In this document: in pieces, positions 26,752 to 36,262 of the stretch
Numbering within the stretch: position 1 is the stretch's first letter
Layout: every line of letters starts with the position of its first letter
From: Pseudomonas sp. MYb60
GTDB taxonomy: Bacteria > Pseudomonadota > Gammaproteobacteria > Pseudomonadales > Pseudomonadaceae
Assembly (NCBI RefSeq): GCF_002979555.1
Contig: NZ_PCOZ01000003.1
Span: 186,001 to 250,000, forward strand
Length of the DNA stretch: 64,000 bases
Direction of reading: 5' to 3'
Notes under the pieces: model-generated
What the model was told of the DNA's origin: nothing
The model's database searches: none
The model's input: the letters and a program-made list of their open reading frames with translations, nothing else
Translations under genes and position numbers: made by a program

Positions 26752-27423
26752 TCAGTGCCTTTTGAGCTTCACGTAGGACTGATGCAGGTCCGACGCCCAG
26801 CCGTCGATCACGCTTTTCACATCCCCCGCCGTCATCACCTGAGAATCATTGGACAGTGGCTTGCCGATGCCTTTGCGCACGACTTGGGCCAGTACCTTGC
26901 CATCGGCCCCATCGAGGAACTGTGCTTCGGTCCCCAGGGTGGTTTCCTGGTCGCGAATACCCGCGCCGGTGCTGACCGCCGCCGCCACCAACGCCACCGG
27001 GACGAATTCGTAAGGCTTGAGCCCCTCGGTCTTGCTGCTCACCGCCGTAATCGCCGCCCGCACGACGATCACGCCAGGGCCGGGGCCTTGAGCCAGGGGC
27101 AAGGACTTCACCAGCTCGCGCTTGAGGGCCTGATTGAAATAATCATTGATGCCCCGCAAGGTGCTTTCGGGGATTTTCGCGGTGGCTTGTGGCTTGGGGT
27201 AGAACTGAGTGGGCTCGACGTACACCGCGCGGTAGCGGCTCAAGTCCAATTGAGGATCCACCCAGCGCATCACCTCTGCCCCCGAAGGCGACTTGGCTTC
27301 CTTGAGCTGGCTGTAGTCGGAAAGGAAACCGGAATACTCGTCCGGTTGCGTGATCTTGCTGGCACACCCCGTCATCCCGAGCGAAGCAACACACAGCGTG
27401 CTGATCATAAGCCTTAGCTTCAT
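26752..27423 (-). CDS. DUF3313 family lipoprotein
   Basis: 223 residues starting at the ATG with AGGGAG upstream. The N-terminus MKLRLMISTLCVASLGMTGCAS is a lipoprotein signal with the lipobox cysteine around residue 20. The body (YRAVYVEPTQFYPKP, VVRAAITAVSSKTEGLKP, GKVLAQVVRKGIGK) matches DUF3313, a family of outer-membrane-directed lipoproteins without known function. Monocistronic, divergent from the racemase gene. Confidence 0.88.
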   Translation of the reverse strand: MKLRLMISTLCVASLGMTGCASKITQPDEYSGFLSDYSQLKEAKSPSGAEVMRWVDPQLDLSRYRAVYVEPTQFYPKPQATAKIPESTLRGINDYFNQALKRELVKSLPLAQGPGPGVIVVRAAITAVSSKTEGLKPYEFVPVALVAAAVSTGAGIRDQETTLGTEAQFLDGADGKVLAQVVRKGIGKPLSNDSQVMTAGDVKSVIDGWASDLHQSYVKLKRH

Positions 27424-27526
27424 GGCGAACTCCCTGGCAGTCATCATCGAAACAGCGAGCTGTAGGTATAGCTCTAATCCCGGCCGCTGGGTAAGGTGAT
27501 GCCACATTCCTTGTCAGGAGCATCGC

Positions 27527-28219
27527 ATGCGCACCATCGGCCTTATCGGCGGCATGAGCTGGGAGTCCAGCGCCGAGTACTACCGCATTATCAACCAGCG
27601 CGTGCGCGACCAGCTCGGCCCGCTGCGTTCGGCACAACTGTTGATGTACAGCGTGGACTTCGGCCCGGTGGAACAGGCCCAGCACGCCGGGCGCTGGGAT
27701 GACACGGCACTGATCCTCGAAGATGCCGCCCGTCGCCTGCAAGCCGGCGGTGCCGACTGTGTGGTGCTGTGTACCAACACCATGCACTTGGTGGCCCCGC
27801 GCATTGAGGCGGCGGTGTCGATTCCGTTCCTGCATATCGCCGATGCGGCGGGTCTGGCGGCGGTTGAAGCCGGCACCCTGACAGTTGGTTTGCTGGGCAC
27901 GGCATTTACCATGGAGCAGGACTTTCTCAAATCCCGTCTCACCGACCACGGCCTGACCGTGCTGGTGCCCGAGGCGAACGAGCGCCAGGCCGTGCACCGG
28001 ATCATCTATGAGGAGTTGTGCGTCGGTGTGATCAACGAGGCCTCACGCCAGGTCTATCAGCGTGCGATCGAGTCCCTGGCCGCGCGCGGTGCCCAGGCAA
28101 TCATTCTGGGCTGTACCGAAATCGGTCTGTTGATCAAACCCGAACACAGCGACCTGCCACTGCTGGACACCACTGAGCTGCACGCGCAGGCCGCGGTGGC
28201 GTTTGCCCTGCAGGATTAA
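27527..28219 (+). CDS. Aspartate/glutamate racemase family protein
   Basis: 230 residues, the usual size of PLP-independent amino-acid racemases. The family start MRTIGLIGGMSWESS is followed by the two catalytic cysteines in VVLCTNTMH (about residue 83) and LGCTEIGLL (about 194). These abstract and return the alpha proton of Asp or a similar amino acid. It resembles the YgeA group of broad-spectrum racemases. The start has AGGAG upstream. It stands alone, divergent from the DUF3313 gene and convergent with the DUF1176 gene. The true substrate cannot be read from the sequence. Confidence 0.92.
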   Translation: MRTIGLIGGMSWESSAEYYRIINQRVRDQLGPLRSAQLLMYSVDFGPVEQAQHAGRWDDTALILEDAARRLQAGGADCVVLCTNTMHLVAPRIEAAVSIPFLHIADAAGLAAVEAGTLTVGLLGTAFTMEQDFLKSRLTDHGLTVLVPEANERQAVHRIIYEELCVGVINEASRQVYQRAIESLAARGAQAIILGCTEIGLLIKPEHSDLPLLDTTELHAQAAVAFALQD

Positions 28220-28291
28220 CGCGGCGGCCGCAGGCGCGCCATGCTCACCGCGTCGCGTAATGCTTGGTCACGCAGGCACCCCGCGTACTGA

Positions 28292-29362
28292 CTAGGGTGC
28301 CGGCACGGCCGTCCACAACGACGGCCAGTCGCCATAGCCGACGCCGGTGCAGCGCGGCATCCTGTGAAATTCGCTGAGCTGGAAGCGCTCGCCATCGAAC
28401 ACCCAGGTCCCGCCTTCACCGCAATCGCCGATCCCGCGCAGTTTATAGAAGTAACTCAGCGTGCCGGTGGCCTGGTCGTAGCCTACCGAGCCTTGCAACT
28501 CGGCGCCGTCGAGCGGCAGCGGCTGCAGGTCCAGGCGGGTTTCGGTGTAGGGCGCCTGTCGTTGGCGGCGGCTGACGTCGAACTCGCAGTTGTAGGCTGC
28601 GCAGTTGTAACGCGTGACGGTCATGGCCTGCTGCGCTGTCAACGCGCCGACCTTGGCCTCGGGCTCGGGCTCGCCTTCCTCCGGCGTGATGGCCTGCAAT
28701 GCCGCCGCCACCAGACCCGCCTGCTCCTGCGGGGTCAGCAAGGGGGCCGCGGGGAATGCGCGCAATAGAGGCGCCGGCATGCGCGCCGGCACCAGGCTGG
28801 CAGCGCCTTTGCCTGGCCGGGCCAGTGCGGTGACGTTATCCACCCGTCCTTGCACGGCATCCATCAGCAGCAACGCAGCACTCAGCCCGCTCAGCGAGAC
28901 ATGCGCCTCTTGCTCCCCGGCCAATTGCAGGCGCTCACCGTTGCGCAAGCGCTGCAACCAACGTCGCGCGGCGGCATCCTCGATCACCCCGTAGGATTGC
29001 ACATCGGGATCCCCGCCCTGATCGTCCAGTTCGACCTGCAAATCCCGCGTCAACTCCAACCCCAGCTGCTGACCATCGAGCAGCAAGGTGGAAAGGTCCG
29101 CGCCCTGGCCACGATGATCGAAGCGCAAGCGCAGGTAACCCTCGGGCCCGGCTTGGTGCCAGATATGCAGGGTCAGCGAGCTGTAGTCCTCTTCATTCAT
29201 GCCGCTGGGCGCACTGAGGGCGTGGCAACTGCGCAGGTTATCGCACCCGATTACCCACTCCTTGATTTCCCGCAGCAGCGGTACGGTTTCGGCAGGCGAT
29301 TGAGCGAGGGCTTGGGCGCTGGCACTGGTCAGCAGCAGGGTCAGGAAAACAGGGCGCAACAT
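28292..29362 (-). CDS. DUF1176 domain exported protein
   Basis: 356 residues with an N-terminal signal peptide (LTLLLTSASAQALA). The DUF1176 hallmarks are the early IKEWVIGCDNLRSCHALSA with two cysteines, and a C-terminal cysteine-rich part (NCAAYNCEFDV, GDCGEGGTWVFDGERF, MPRCTGV). Probably a periplasmic disulfide-bonded protein of unknown function. It lies 52 bases downstream of the glycerate kinase gene on the same strand; a link to glycerate metabolism is not indicated by the sequence. Start at 29362 chosen for the GGAGAG site and signal peptide. Confidence 0.86.
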   Translation of the reverse strand: MLRPVFLTLLLTSASAQALAQSPAETVPLLREIKEWVIGCDNLRSCHALSAPSGMNEEDYSSLTLHIWHQAGPEGYLRLRFDHRGQGADLSTLLLDGQQLGLELTRDLQVELDDQGGDPDVQSYGVIEDAAARRWLQRLRNGERLQLAGEQEAHVSLSGLSAALLLMDAVQGRVDNVTALARPGKGAASLVPARMPAPLLRAFPAAPLLTPQEQAGLVAAALQAITPEEGEPEPEAKVGALTAQQAMTVTRYNCAAYNCEFDVSRRQRQAPYTETRLDLQPLPLDGAELQGSVGYDQATGTLSYFYKLRGIGDCGEGGTWVFDGERFQLSEFHRMPRCTGVGYGDWPSLWTAVPAP

Positions 29363-29414
29363 GGGGACTCTCCGTGTCAGAAGGCGCGGATTGTCCCATG
29401 TTCGGGGGCAGGCG

Positions 29415-30554
29415 TCAGCGGCCCACAGCGGTGCACCACACACGCGCAATATCCGCCGCCCGCTCACTGAGCAGGCGCGGGGCCTCGGCGCAGGCTTGCT
29501 CCAGGCTCATCGGCCCGGATGGCAAGGCGAACGCAGCATTCACGCCGTGGGCGTACATCTGTTCGTAGCCGTCGCCCAGGGTACCGGCGATGACGATCAC
29601 CGGCGCGCCGTGGCGTTGGGCGATGCGTGCCACGCCAAAAGGGGTCTTGCCGCGCAATGTCTGGGCGTCGAAACGGCCTTCGCCCGTGATGACCAGGTCG
29701 GCGCCGCGGACGGCTGCGTCCAGGCCGACCAGTTCAGCGACCACCTCCACGCCGGCGCGGAACTGCGCGCCCAGGAACGCTTTGGCGGCAAAGCCCAGCC
29801 CGCCGGCGGCACCGCTGCCGGGCTCGTCACGCACGTCGTGGGGCAGCACCTTGGCGCAGTGGTCCGCAAAATGGCCCAAGGCAGCGTCCAGTTGTTGCAC
29901 TTGCCCGGGATTGGCGCCTTTTTGCGGACCGAAAATCGCCGAGGCACCGTGCGGGCCGCACAGCGGGTTGTTCACGTCGGCTGCGATCTCAAAGCGGACC
30001 TGGGCCAAGCGTGGGTCAAGGTGTTCAAGATTGATATGGGCCAGTTGCGCCAGGCCCAGGCCGCCGGGCGGCAATGGCTGTTGCGCGGCATCGAGCAGGT
30101 GTACGCCGAGGGCTTGCATCGCGCCTGCGCCGCCATCGTTGGTGGCGCTGCCGCCAATGGCCAGGATGATGCGCCGGGCGCCCAGGTCCAGGGCGGCGCG
30201 GATCAATTCGCCGGTGCCGAACGTGGTGGTGGTGCAGGCATCACGCTGCCCCGGCGGCACCAATTGCAGGCCACTGGCCTCGGCCATTTCGATAATGGCG
30301 GTCTGGCTGTCGGCCAACCAGCCCCAGCGCGCCTCAACGGTCTCCCCCAGCGGGCCCCGGACGTGTTGGCGGCGCAATTCACCGTTGCAGGCGGCGAGCA
30401 CCGCGTCCACCGTGCCTTCACCCCCGTCGGCCATCGGGCACTGGATCAGCTGTGCATCCGGCCAGACGTCGCGCAACCCGGCCGCGATCGCCTGGGCGAC
30501 GCCTTCGGCACTCAGGCTGTCCTTGAACGAGTCGGGGGCGATGATGATTTTCAT
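29415..30554 (-). CDS. Glycerate kinase (GlxK/GarK family)
   Basis: 379 residues beginning MKIIIAPDSFKDSLSA, the unmistakable N-terminal motif of the glycerate kinase family 1. Other family features are CPMADGGEGT (about residue 55), AIGGSATNDGGAGAMQALG (about 130) and ITGEGRFDAQTLRGKTPFGVA near 290. It phosphorylates D-glycerate to 2-phosphoglycerate (or 3-phosphoglycerate) with ATP, feeding glyoxylate, glucarate or tartronate carbon into glycolysis. The CdaR-type regulator gene lies 91 bases upstream on the same strand and an MFS transporter gene is divergent from that, forming a small catabolic unit. The long 5' extension lacks a ribosome site. Confidence 0.94.
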   Translation of the reverse strand: MKIIIAPDSFKDSLSAEGVAQAIAAGLRDVWPDAQLIQCPMADGGEGTVDAVLAACNGELRRQHVRGPLGETVEARWGWLADSQTAIIEMAEASGLQLVPPGQRDACTTTTFGTGELIRAALDLGARRIILAIGGSATNDGGAGAMQALGVHLLDAAQQPLPPGGLGLAQLAHINLEHLDPRLAQVRFEIAADVNNPLCGPHGASAIFGPQKGANPGQVQQLDAALGHFADHCAKVLPHDVRDEPGSGAAGGLGFAAKAFLGAQFRAGVEVVAELVGLDAAVRGADLVITGEGRFDAQTLRGKTPFGVARIAQRHGAPVIVIAGTLGDGYEQMYAHGVNAAFALPSGPMSLEQACAEAPRLLSERAADIARVWCTAVGR

Positions 30555-30645
30555 GGGCTTTCTCCGGTTTTTATAACGCCCATGCTGCCAGTTGGCACCC
30601 ACATTGACGCCGGTCCGATGCACAAGTCGGGCAGAGGTTTGTTGT

Positions 30646-31752
30646 TCATTTCGACAAACCCTGGGGCAGCAGCTGCACCCCTAGATACAGCGCGAGCATG
30701 CCGTCGAGGGTCAACGGGTCGACGCCACTCAGCTCGGCGATGCGCTCCATGCGATAGCGCAGGCTGTTGCGGTGAATCCCAAGGGCGTCGGCACACGCCT
30801 GGCTTTGCCCATCGTGCTCGCACCAACTGCGCAGGGTGGCCAGGAGTTGGCCGTTACTGTCCTTGGCCAGCACTTTGCGCAAGGGGTTGAGCAATTCGTC
30901 CAGGGCATCGTCATTGCGATGGCGCCAGAGCATCACGGGCAGGCGATAACGGTTGAGGGTGAGCAAGCGTGATTGGGGCAGCACGTCGCGGCCGTAGGCA
31001 AGCAAATCGCCCACGCGGCGGTAACACCGGCGCAAGCCACTCAAGCCCTCGGCCTGCCCGCCCACCGCCACGCGCAGAATGTTCCAGCCCAGGCCCTCGA
31101 GTTTTTCCAGCAGGCGTGGATTGTCGACCTGCGCCACCGCCGGGCGACACCACAGCAGGGAGAACTGCGCCGAGCTGACGCACCAACTGTCGGGATAGCG
31201 ACTGGTCAGCCAGGTGCCCAAGGCTTCCGCCGATTGCCCGGCACCCAGCTCGAACAGGTACGGTGTACGTGACAGTTGCGGCTTGAGCCCCAACTGCTGG
31301 GCTTCGTCCACCAGGCGTGGCGAGTCGCCGCTGTCGGCAAGCAATAACGCCAGCAGATCATCGCAACGCTGGCGACGCCACTGCTGTTCGGCCTGCTGAT
31401 GGCGATGGCTGACCAGCATTTCTGCCGTCATGCGCACCAGTTCGGCATAGGTTCTGAGGCGTTCAGGCTCTCCGGTTATGCCCAGCACGCCAATCAAGCG
31501 TTGATCATGCAGCAGCGGCAGGTTGATGCCCGGTTGCACGCCTTTGAGGTGCTTGGCGGTCTGGCCGTCGATTTCCACGACGCGCCCATTCGCCAGCACC
31601 AACTGCGCGCCTTCGTGGCGAGTGTTGATGCGCTCCGGCTCGCCGCTGCCCAGGATCAACCCCTGACTGTCCATGACATTGACGTTGTAGGGCAGAATTG
31701 CCATGGTCCGATCGACAATATCCTGCGCCAGGTCATGATCCAGCTCGAACAT
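30646..31752 (-). CDS. CdaR/sugar diacid family transcriptional regulator
   Basis: 368 residues. The N-terminal diacid-recognition domain (about 1-135) has AQDIVDRTMAILPYNVNVMD and LGITGEPERLRTYAELVRMTAEML. The C-terminal PucR/CdaR-type HTH is seen in DALGIHRNSLRYRMERIAELSGVDP (split here), near residue 325. Members activate glucarate, galactarate or glycerate genes in response to glycerate or related acids. Divergent from the MFS gene across 158 bases and upstream of glycerate kinase, so it probably controls both. AGGAAC precedes the ATG. Confidence 0.92.
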   Translation of the reverse strand: MFELDHDLAQDIVDRTMAILPYNVNVMDSQGLILGSGEPERINTRHEGAQLVLANGRVVEIDGQTAKHLKGVQPGINLPLLHDQRLIGVLGITGEPERLRTYAELVRMTAEMLVSHRHQQAEQQWRRQRCDDLLALLLADSGDSPRLVDEAQQLGLKPQLSRTPYLFELGAGQSAEALGTWLTSRYPDSWCVSSAQFSLLWCRPAVAQVDNPRLLEKLEGLGWNILRVAVGGQAEGLSGLRRCYRRVGDLLAYGRDVLPQSRLLTLNRYRLPVMLWRHRNDDALDELLNPLRKVLAKDSNGQLLATLRSWCEHDGQSQACADALGIHRNSLRYRMERIAELSGVDPLTLDGMLALYLGVQLLPQGLSK

Positions 31753-31910
31753 GGGGCTAAGTTCCTAGAATGTGGGTTGTTCAGCGGCACAGCGCAAAGG
31801 GTGCTTCACTGTGCGCAAGCACAAAGACACAGCCGATGACGTCACCGAGACTGTTTGGGCGATCAACGTTACCCTCGCATCGCGAAAAATCATAATAAAG
31901 AGAGACCGCC

Positions 31911-33221
31911 ATGTCACAGAGCGCCACTGCCACGCTGGCCACCGATGACGATAAAAACGCCATCTACAAGCGCATCACCCTGCGCCTGATCCCCTTCATC
32001 TTTATCTGCTATCTGTTCAATTACCTCGACCGGGTAAACGTTGGCTTCGCCAAACTGCAGATGCTTGATGCGTTGAAATTCAGTGAAACCGTGTACGGCC
32101 TGGGCGCCGGGATTTTCTTCATCGGCTACGTGCTGTGCGGCGTACCGAGCAACCTGGCGTTGACCAAGTTCGGTCCACGACGCTGGATTGCGCTGATGAT
32201 GATCGTCTGGGGCACCCTGTCCACCTGCCTGCTGTTCGTCACCACACCGACGCACTTCTACACTTTGCGCCTGTTTACCGGGGCTGCCGAGGCGGGCTTC
32301 TTCCCTGGCGTCGTGCTGTACCTCTCGCAGTGGTTCCCGACGTTCCGTCGCGGGCGGATCATGGCGCTGTTCATGTCGGCGATTCCGGTTTCTGGCCTGC
32401 TCGGCAGCCCGTTCTCCGGTTGGATCCTCAACCATTTCGCCGCCGGCCAGGGTGGCCTCGCAGGTTGGCAGTGGATGTTCCTGTTGCAAGGTATCCCGAC
32501 CGTAGTGCTCGGTGCCCTCGCCTATTTCCTGCTCAGCGACAGCTTTGCCAACGCCAAGTGGCTCAAGCCCCACGAGCGCGCGGTGCTGGAAGCCGATCAG
32601 GCGACCGACCTGGCGAACAAGCCAAAAACCACCACCGACTCGCTTGCCGAAGTGTTCAAGAACCCGGCCATCTGGGCGTTTGGCCTGATCTACTTCTGCA
32701 TTCAGAGTGGCGTGTACGCGATCAATTTCTGGCTGCCATCGATCATCAAGAACCTGGGTTTCAGCGATAACCTGGTGATTGGTTGGTTGAGTGCGATTCC
32801 TTATCTGCTGGCCGCGGTGTTCATGTTGCTGGTAGGTCGCTCCGCGGACTTGCGCAAGGAGCGTCGCTGGCACTTGGTAGTGCCGATGCTGATGGGCGCG
32901 ATTGGCCTGGTGATTGCGGTGAACTTTGCTACTACGCCAGCCATCGCGATCCTTGGCCTGACCATCGCCACCATGGGCGCCCTCACCGGCCTGCCGATGT
33001 TCTGGCCGGTACCCACCGCCATGCTCAGCGCCGGCGCGGCGGCTGGCGGGTTGGCGTTGATCAACTCCATGGGCCAGATGGCCGGTTTCCTCAGCCCGTA
33101 TATCGTCGGCTTTGTGAAGGATGCCACCGGCTCCACCGACATGGCGCTGTACTTGCTGGCAGCGGTGATTGTCGCCGGCAGCGTGCTGGCCCTGCGCATG
33201 ACGCGTACTTTAAAGGCCTGA
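31911..33221 (+). CDS. MFS transporter, anion:cation symporter family
   Basis: 436 residues with twelve predicted membrane helices. The start of helix 1 (RLIPFIFICYLFNYLDRVNVGFAKLQM, in two pieces) and the loop between helices 2 and 3 (FGPRRWIALMMIVWG) are typical of the anion:cation symporter family, which takes up organic acids such as glucarate, galactonate, tartrate or phthalate. Helix 4-5 contains GAAEAGFFPGVVLYLSQWFP. Divergent from a CdaR-type regulator and close to glycerate kinase, so D-glycerate or a sugar diacid is the likely substrate (inference). AGAGAG ribosome site. A REP repeat follows the gene. Confidence 0.92.
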   Translation: MSQSATATLATDDDKNAIYKRITLRLIPFIFICYLFNYLDRVNVGFAKLQMLDALKFSETVYGLGAGIFFIGYVLCGVPSNLALTKFGPRRWIALMMIVWGTLSTCLLFVTTPTHFYTLRLFTGAAEAGFFPGVVLYLSQWFPTFRRGRIMALFMSAIPVSGLLGSPFSGWILNHFAAGQGGLAGWQWMFLLQGIPTVVLGALAYFLLSDSFANAKWLKPHERAVLEADQATDLANKPKTTTDSLAEVFKNPAIWAFGLIYFCIQSGVYAINFWLPSIIKNLGFSDNLVIGWLSAIPYLLAAVFMLLVGRSADLRKERRWHLVVPMLMGAIGLVIAVNFATTPAIAILGLTIATMGALTGLPMFWPVPTAMLSAGAAAGGLALINSMGQMAGFLSPYIVGFVKDATGSTDMALYLLAAVIVAGSVLALRMTRTLKA

Positions 33222-33230
33222 CGCAGCCCA

Positions 33231-33302
33231 TGTGGGAGCGGGGTTGCCTGCGATGACGAGGGTGAATTCCCAACCGCTATCGCAGGCAAACCCACTCCCA
33301 CA
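33231..33302. repeat. REP inverted repeat (P. fluorescens type)
   Basis: Left arm TGTGGGAGCGGGGTTGCCTG (33231-33250, continuing CGATGAC) pairs with the right arm CGCAGGCAAACCCACTCCCACA region (about 33281-33302). The TGTGGGAGC...CTCCCACA ends and GCCTGCGA / TCGCAGGC cores are the very common extragenic palindrome of P. fluorescens-group genomes. It sits exactly between two convergent genes and may serve to stop or protect both transcripts. Confidence 0.85.
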
Positions 33303-33316
33303 GGATTGCCCAGTGT

Positions 33317-34021
33317 TTACAGCAGGCCGCCGCCGTCGATGTCGATAACACTGCCGGTGATGTAGCCGTTCTCCATGGCCAGCACATAGCCTGCTGCCAC
33401 TTCTTCCGCCTGCCCTACCCGTCCAACCGGCAATGCACTGCCCGCCTTGGCAAACATCGCCGAACGTTGCTCTTCGGCCAACCCGGCATAGGCCGGCGTA
33501 TCGATCACGCCCGGGCTGATCACATTGACCCGGCGCGGTGCCAGCTCCTTGGCCAATTGTTTGCCCAGCGCTTCGGTCGCGGCATTGATGCCGATCTTGA
33601 TGAACTGGCCCGCTGCCAATTTGCGCCCCAATTGCCCGGAGGTCAGGCTGATGCTGCCACGCTCATCGAGGTAAGGCAGGGCCAGTTGGATCGCCCGCAG
33701 TGCGCCCCAGAGCTTTACATTGAAATTGTCCTGGGCTTCAACAAGGTCGGTCTCTGCCAAGTGCTTGGCCCGAACCGACGGGCCGGAGGTGTAGACCAGG
33801 TGGTCGAAGCGCCCTACGGTTTCGAACAGGCGTTGCAGGGAAGCGGCGTCGGTGACGTCCACCGGTTCACTGCGCAAGCCATTGTCACGGCCCGACGCCA
33901 GGCGTCGACCGGCCAGTACCACCTGTGCGCCACGCGCAGTCGCGGCTTGTGCCACGGCCGCGCCGATACCGCTGCTGCCGCCGATCACGATGACGGTTTT
34001 ACCGCTAAGGGAAGAAGTCAT
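33317..34021 (-). CDS. Short-chain dehydrogenase/reductase
   Basis: 234 residues. TVIVIGGSSGIGAAVAQ is the Rossmann NAD(P)-binding motif, with AGRRLASGR after strand beta-2 suggesting NADP preference through the arginines. The catalytic segment is degenerate: SLTSGQLGRKLAAGQFIKIGINAATEAL has the Ser but lacks the usual Tyr-x-x-x-Lys, having F-x-K instead. The C-terminus GYITGSVIDIDGGGLL is normal. The gene is divergent from a LysR regulator with a 101-base gap, a typical regulator-target arrangement. Substrate unknown. Confidence 0.9.
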   Translation of the reverse strand: MTSSLSGKTVIVIGGSSGIGAAVAQAATARGAQVVLAGRRLASGRDNGLRSEPVDVTDAASLQRLFETVGRFDHLVYTSGPSVRAKHLAETDLVEAQDNFNVKLWGALRAIQLALPYLDERGSISLTSGQLGRKLAAGQFIKIGINAATEALGKQLAKELAPRRVNVISPGVIDTPAYAGLAEEQRSAMFAKAGSALPVGRVGQAEEVAAGYVLAMENGYITGSVIDIDGGGLL

Positions 34022-34122
34022 GAGGAAATGCCCTGGCTGAAAAAGTGAGCGATCATCTTCCCAGCTTGGCAATCAGCGAAAAATCCGGGTAAAAGCACAA
34101 GATCTTTAAAGGATTTTTATAA

Positions 34123-35025
34123 ATGAGCTCGATCCTCGACCTTGAAGTCTTTGTGCGCACCGCTGACACCGGCAGCTTGTCCGCCGCTGCACGTGGGTTG
34201 GGCTTGACCCCGGCGGCGGCGAGCATTGCGCTCAAGCGTCTGGAGACGCGCCTGGGCATACGCTTGCTCGCCCGCTCCACCCGCAGCATGCGCCTCACCG
34301 AAGAAGGCCGGCGTTATCTCGACAGCGTGCGCGTGGCGCTGGCGGCGTTGTCCGAGGGCGAGCAAGCGCTGAAGCAGCAGGGCCAAGGCCTCACCGGCTT
34401 GTTGCAAGTGGCTGCGCCGTCGGACTTCGGTCGCAACGTGGTGCGCGGCTGGCTGGATGAATTCAAGGGCCTGCACCCCAATATCCGTCTGCAACTGATG
34501 CTCAACGACAGCAATGCCGACCTGTTCCGTGACACCGTGGACATCGCCCTGCGTTTTGGCGTACCCCAGGATTCGACCCTGGTGGCATTGCCCATTGCGC
34601 CAGACCATTACCGGGTCGCCTGCGCGAGCCCCGACTACCTTGCACGTCACGGTACCCCAGTGGTCCCCCATGATTTGTCCCGGCACAGCGCGCTGCGGTA
34701 CATGCGCCAGGGCCAGGTGAGCAAGACCTGGCGCTTTAGCCAAGGTACCCAGCAGCAGGACGTCGAGGTGAGTGGGGATTTTCTCAGCGACGACGGTGAA
34801 ATCGTACGGCGCTGGGCCTTGGCCGGACACGGCGTGGCCTACAAGGCCAGGCTCGACGTGATCGGTGATATCGCCGCCGGCCGACTGGTGCCGCTGTTCG
34901 ATGGCTGGCAGGGAGAGCCGGCCCCCTTGAACCTGATGTGTCCGCACCGCCTGCAGGTGCCAGAGCGGGTGAAAGTGCTGCACCGATTTCTGCAAGAACG
35001 CTGTCGGGCCCTGCTGAGTCCATGA
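34123..35025 (+). CDS. LysR family transcriptional regulator
   Basis: 300 residues. The N-terminal winged helix-turn-helix covers about 1-60 (LEVFVRTADTGSLSAAARGLGL, in family form, then RLETRLGIRLLARSTRSMRLTEEG). The remainder is the type-2 periplasmic-binding effector domain. It belongs to the CrgA/AaeR-like group judged by the GLTGLLQVAAPSDFGR segment. It is divergent from the SDR gene, which it probably regulates together with itself; a specific T-N11-A operator was not pinned down. An aldo-keto reductase gene follows 82 bases downstream on the same strand. Confidence 0.93.
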   Translation: MSSILDLEVFVRTADTGSLSAAARGLGLTPAAASIALKRLETRLGIRLLARSTRSMRLTEEGRRYLDSVRVALAALSEGEQALKQQGQGLTGLLQVAAPSDFGRNVVRGWLDEFKGLHPNIRLQLMLNDSNADLFRDTVDIALRFGVPQDSTLVALPIAPDHYRVACASPDYLARHGTPVVPHDLSRHSALRYMRQGQVSKTWRFSQGTQQQDVEVSGDFLSDDGEIVRRWALAGHGVAYKARLDVIGDIAAGRLVPLFDGWQGEPAPLNLMCPHRLQVPERVKVLHRFLQERCRALLSP

Positions 35026-35107
35026 AGAAACACGTGCTGGGCTTGTTCCAGAGCCTTCGAGTCTGGTATTGCATGAGCCCATGTTCAACCGACAGCAGGA
35101 GTTTTCC

Positions 35108-36118
35108 ATGATCTACCGCACGTTGGGCCAGTCCGGCTTGAAGGTCAGCGCCTTGACGCTGGGCACCATGATGTTTGGCGAACAGACCAACACCGAGGAC
35201 TCGCTGCGCATCATCGACAAGGCCTGGGACCAGGGCATCAATTTCATCGACACGGCGGACGTCTACACCGGCGGGCGCTCCGAGGAGATCGTCGGCGAGG
35301 CCATCGCCCGCCACCGCCAGGACTGGGTGGTGGCTTCCAAGGTGGCGATCGGCCCTGCCGACGGCGTGCCCAACCGCAGCGGCTTGAGCCGCAAGCGCAT
35401 CTTCAACGCGATCGATGCCAGCCTCACCCGCCTGGACACCGACTACCTCGACATCTACTACCTGCATCGCGAGGACCACGACACGCCGCTGGACGTCACG
35501 GTGTCGGCGATTGGCGACCTGATGCGCCAGGGCAAGATCCGCTACTGGGGCCTGTCCAATTACCGTGGCTGGCGCATTGCCGAGGTGATCCGCGTGGCCG
35601 AGCGCCTGGGTGTGGACAAGCCGGTGATCAGCCAGCCGCTGTACAACATCGTCAACCGCCAGGCCGAAATCGAGCAAATCACCGCCGCGACTGCCTACGG
35701 CTTGGGCGTAGTGCCTTACAGCCCGCTGGCCCGAGGGGTGCTCAGCGGCAAATATGCGCCGGATATCACCCCGGAGGCCGGCAGCCGCGCCGCGCGCCAG
35801 GACAAACGCATCCTGGAAACCGAGTGGCGCGTGGAATCGCTGCGGATCGCCCAACAGATTCAGCAATACACCCAAGGGCGCGGCGTGGGGATGGTCGAGT
35901 TTGCGATTGCCTGGGTACTCAACAACGGCGCCGTGAGTTCGGCCATTGTCGGTCCGCGCACCGAAGCGCAGTGGGATGCCTACACGGGCGCACTGGACGT
36001 GAAAATCACCGCCGAGGACGAAGCGTTCATCGATTCGCTGGTGACGCCGGGGCATTCGTCGACACCGGGCTTCAATGACGTGGGGCACTTCGTGTCAGGC
36101 CGCTTCCCCCGTACCTGA
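35108..36118 (+). CDS. Aldo/keto reductase
   Basis: 336 residues beginning MIYRTLGQSGLKVSALTLGT; this ATG has CAGGAG eight bases upstream and the 13-residue 5' extension is discarded. The catalytic tetrad is visible: Asp in FIDTADVY, its Tyr, Lys in VVASKVAIG and His in YYLHREDH. The NADPH-binding region near the C-terminus includes SSAIVGPRTEAQW. It is of the YajO/Tas-like group of (beta/alpha)8 reductases acting on aldehydes and ketones. Possibly cotranscribed with the LysR gene; with the nearby SDR it suggests a carbonyl-detoxification or secondary redox function. Confidence 0.93.
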   Translation: MIYRTLGQSGLKVSALTLGTMMFGEQTNTEDSLRIIDKAWDQGINFIDTADVYTGGRSEEIVGEAIARHRQDWVVASKVAIGPADGVPNRSGLSRKRIFNAIDASLTRLDTDYLDIYYLHREDHDTPLDVTVSAIGDLMRQGKIRYWGLSNYRGWRIAEVIRVAERLGVDKPVISQPLYNIVNRQAEIEQITAATAYGLGVVPYSPLARGVLSGKYAPDITPEAGSRAARQDKRILETEWRVESLRIAQQIQQYTQGRGVGMVEFAIAWVLNNGAVSSAIVGPRTEAQWDAYTGALDVKITAEDEAFIDSLVTPGHSSTPGFNDVGHFVSGRFPRT

Positions 36119-36262
36119 ACCTCGCTCACCGCAAACGATCACACCGACGGTGCATGGCCTGGAAAACGTGCGTAAAAATGCCCCAAAACAGCGCAGCACG
36201 TTCATGCCAAAAGCACCATAATCAGCGCCTCATTTGCAACAATCGGTTTTGGCGAGGACAGC

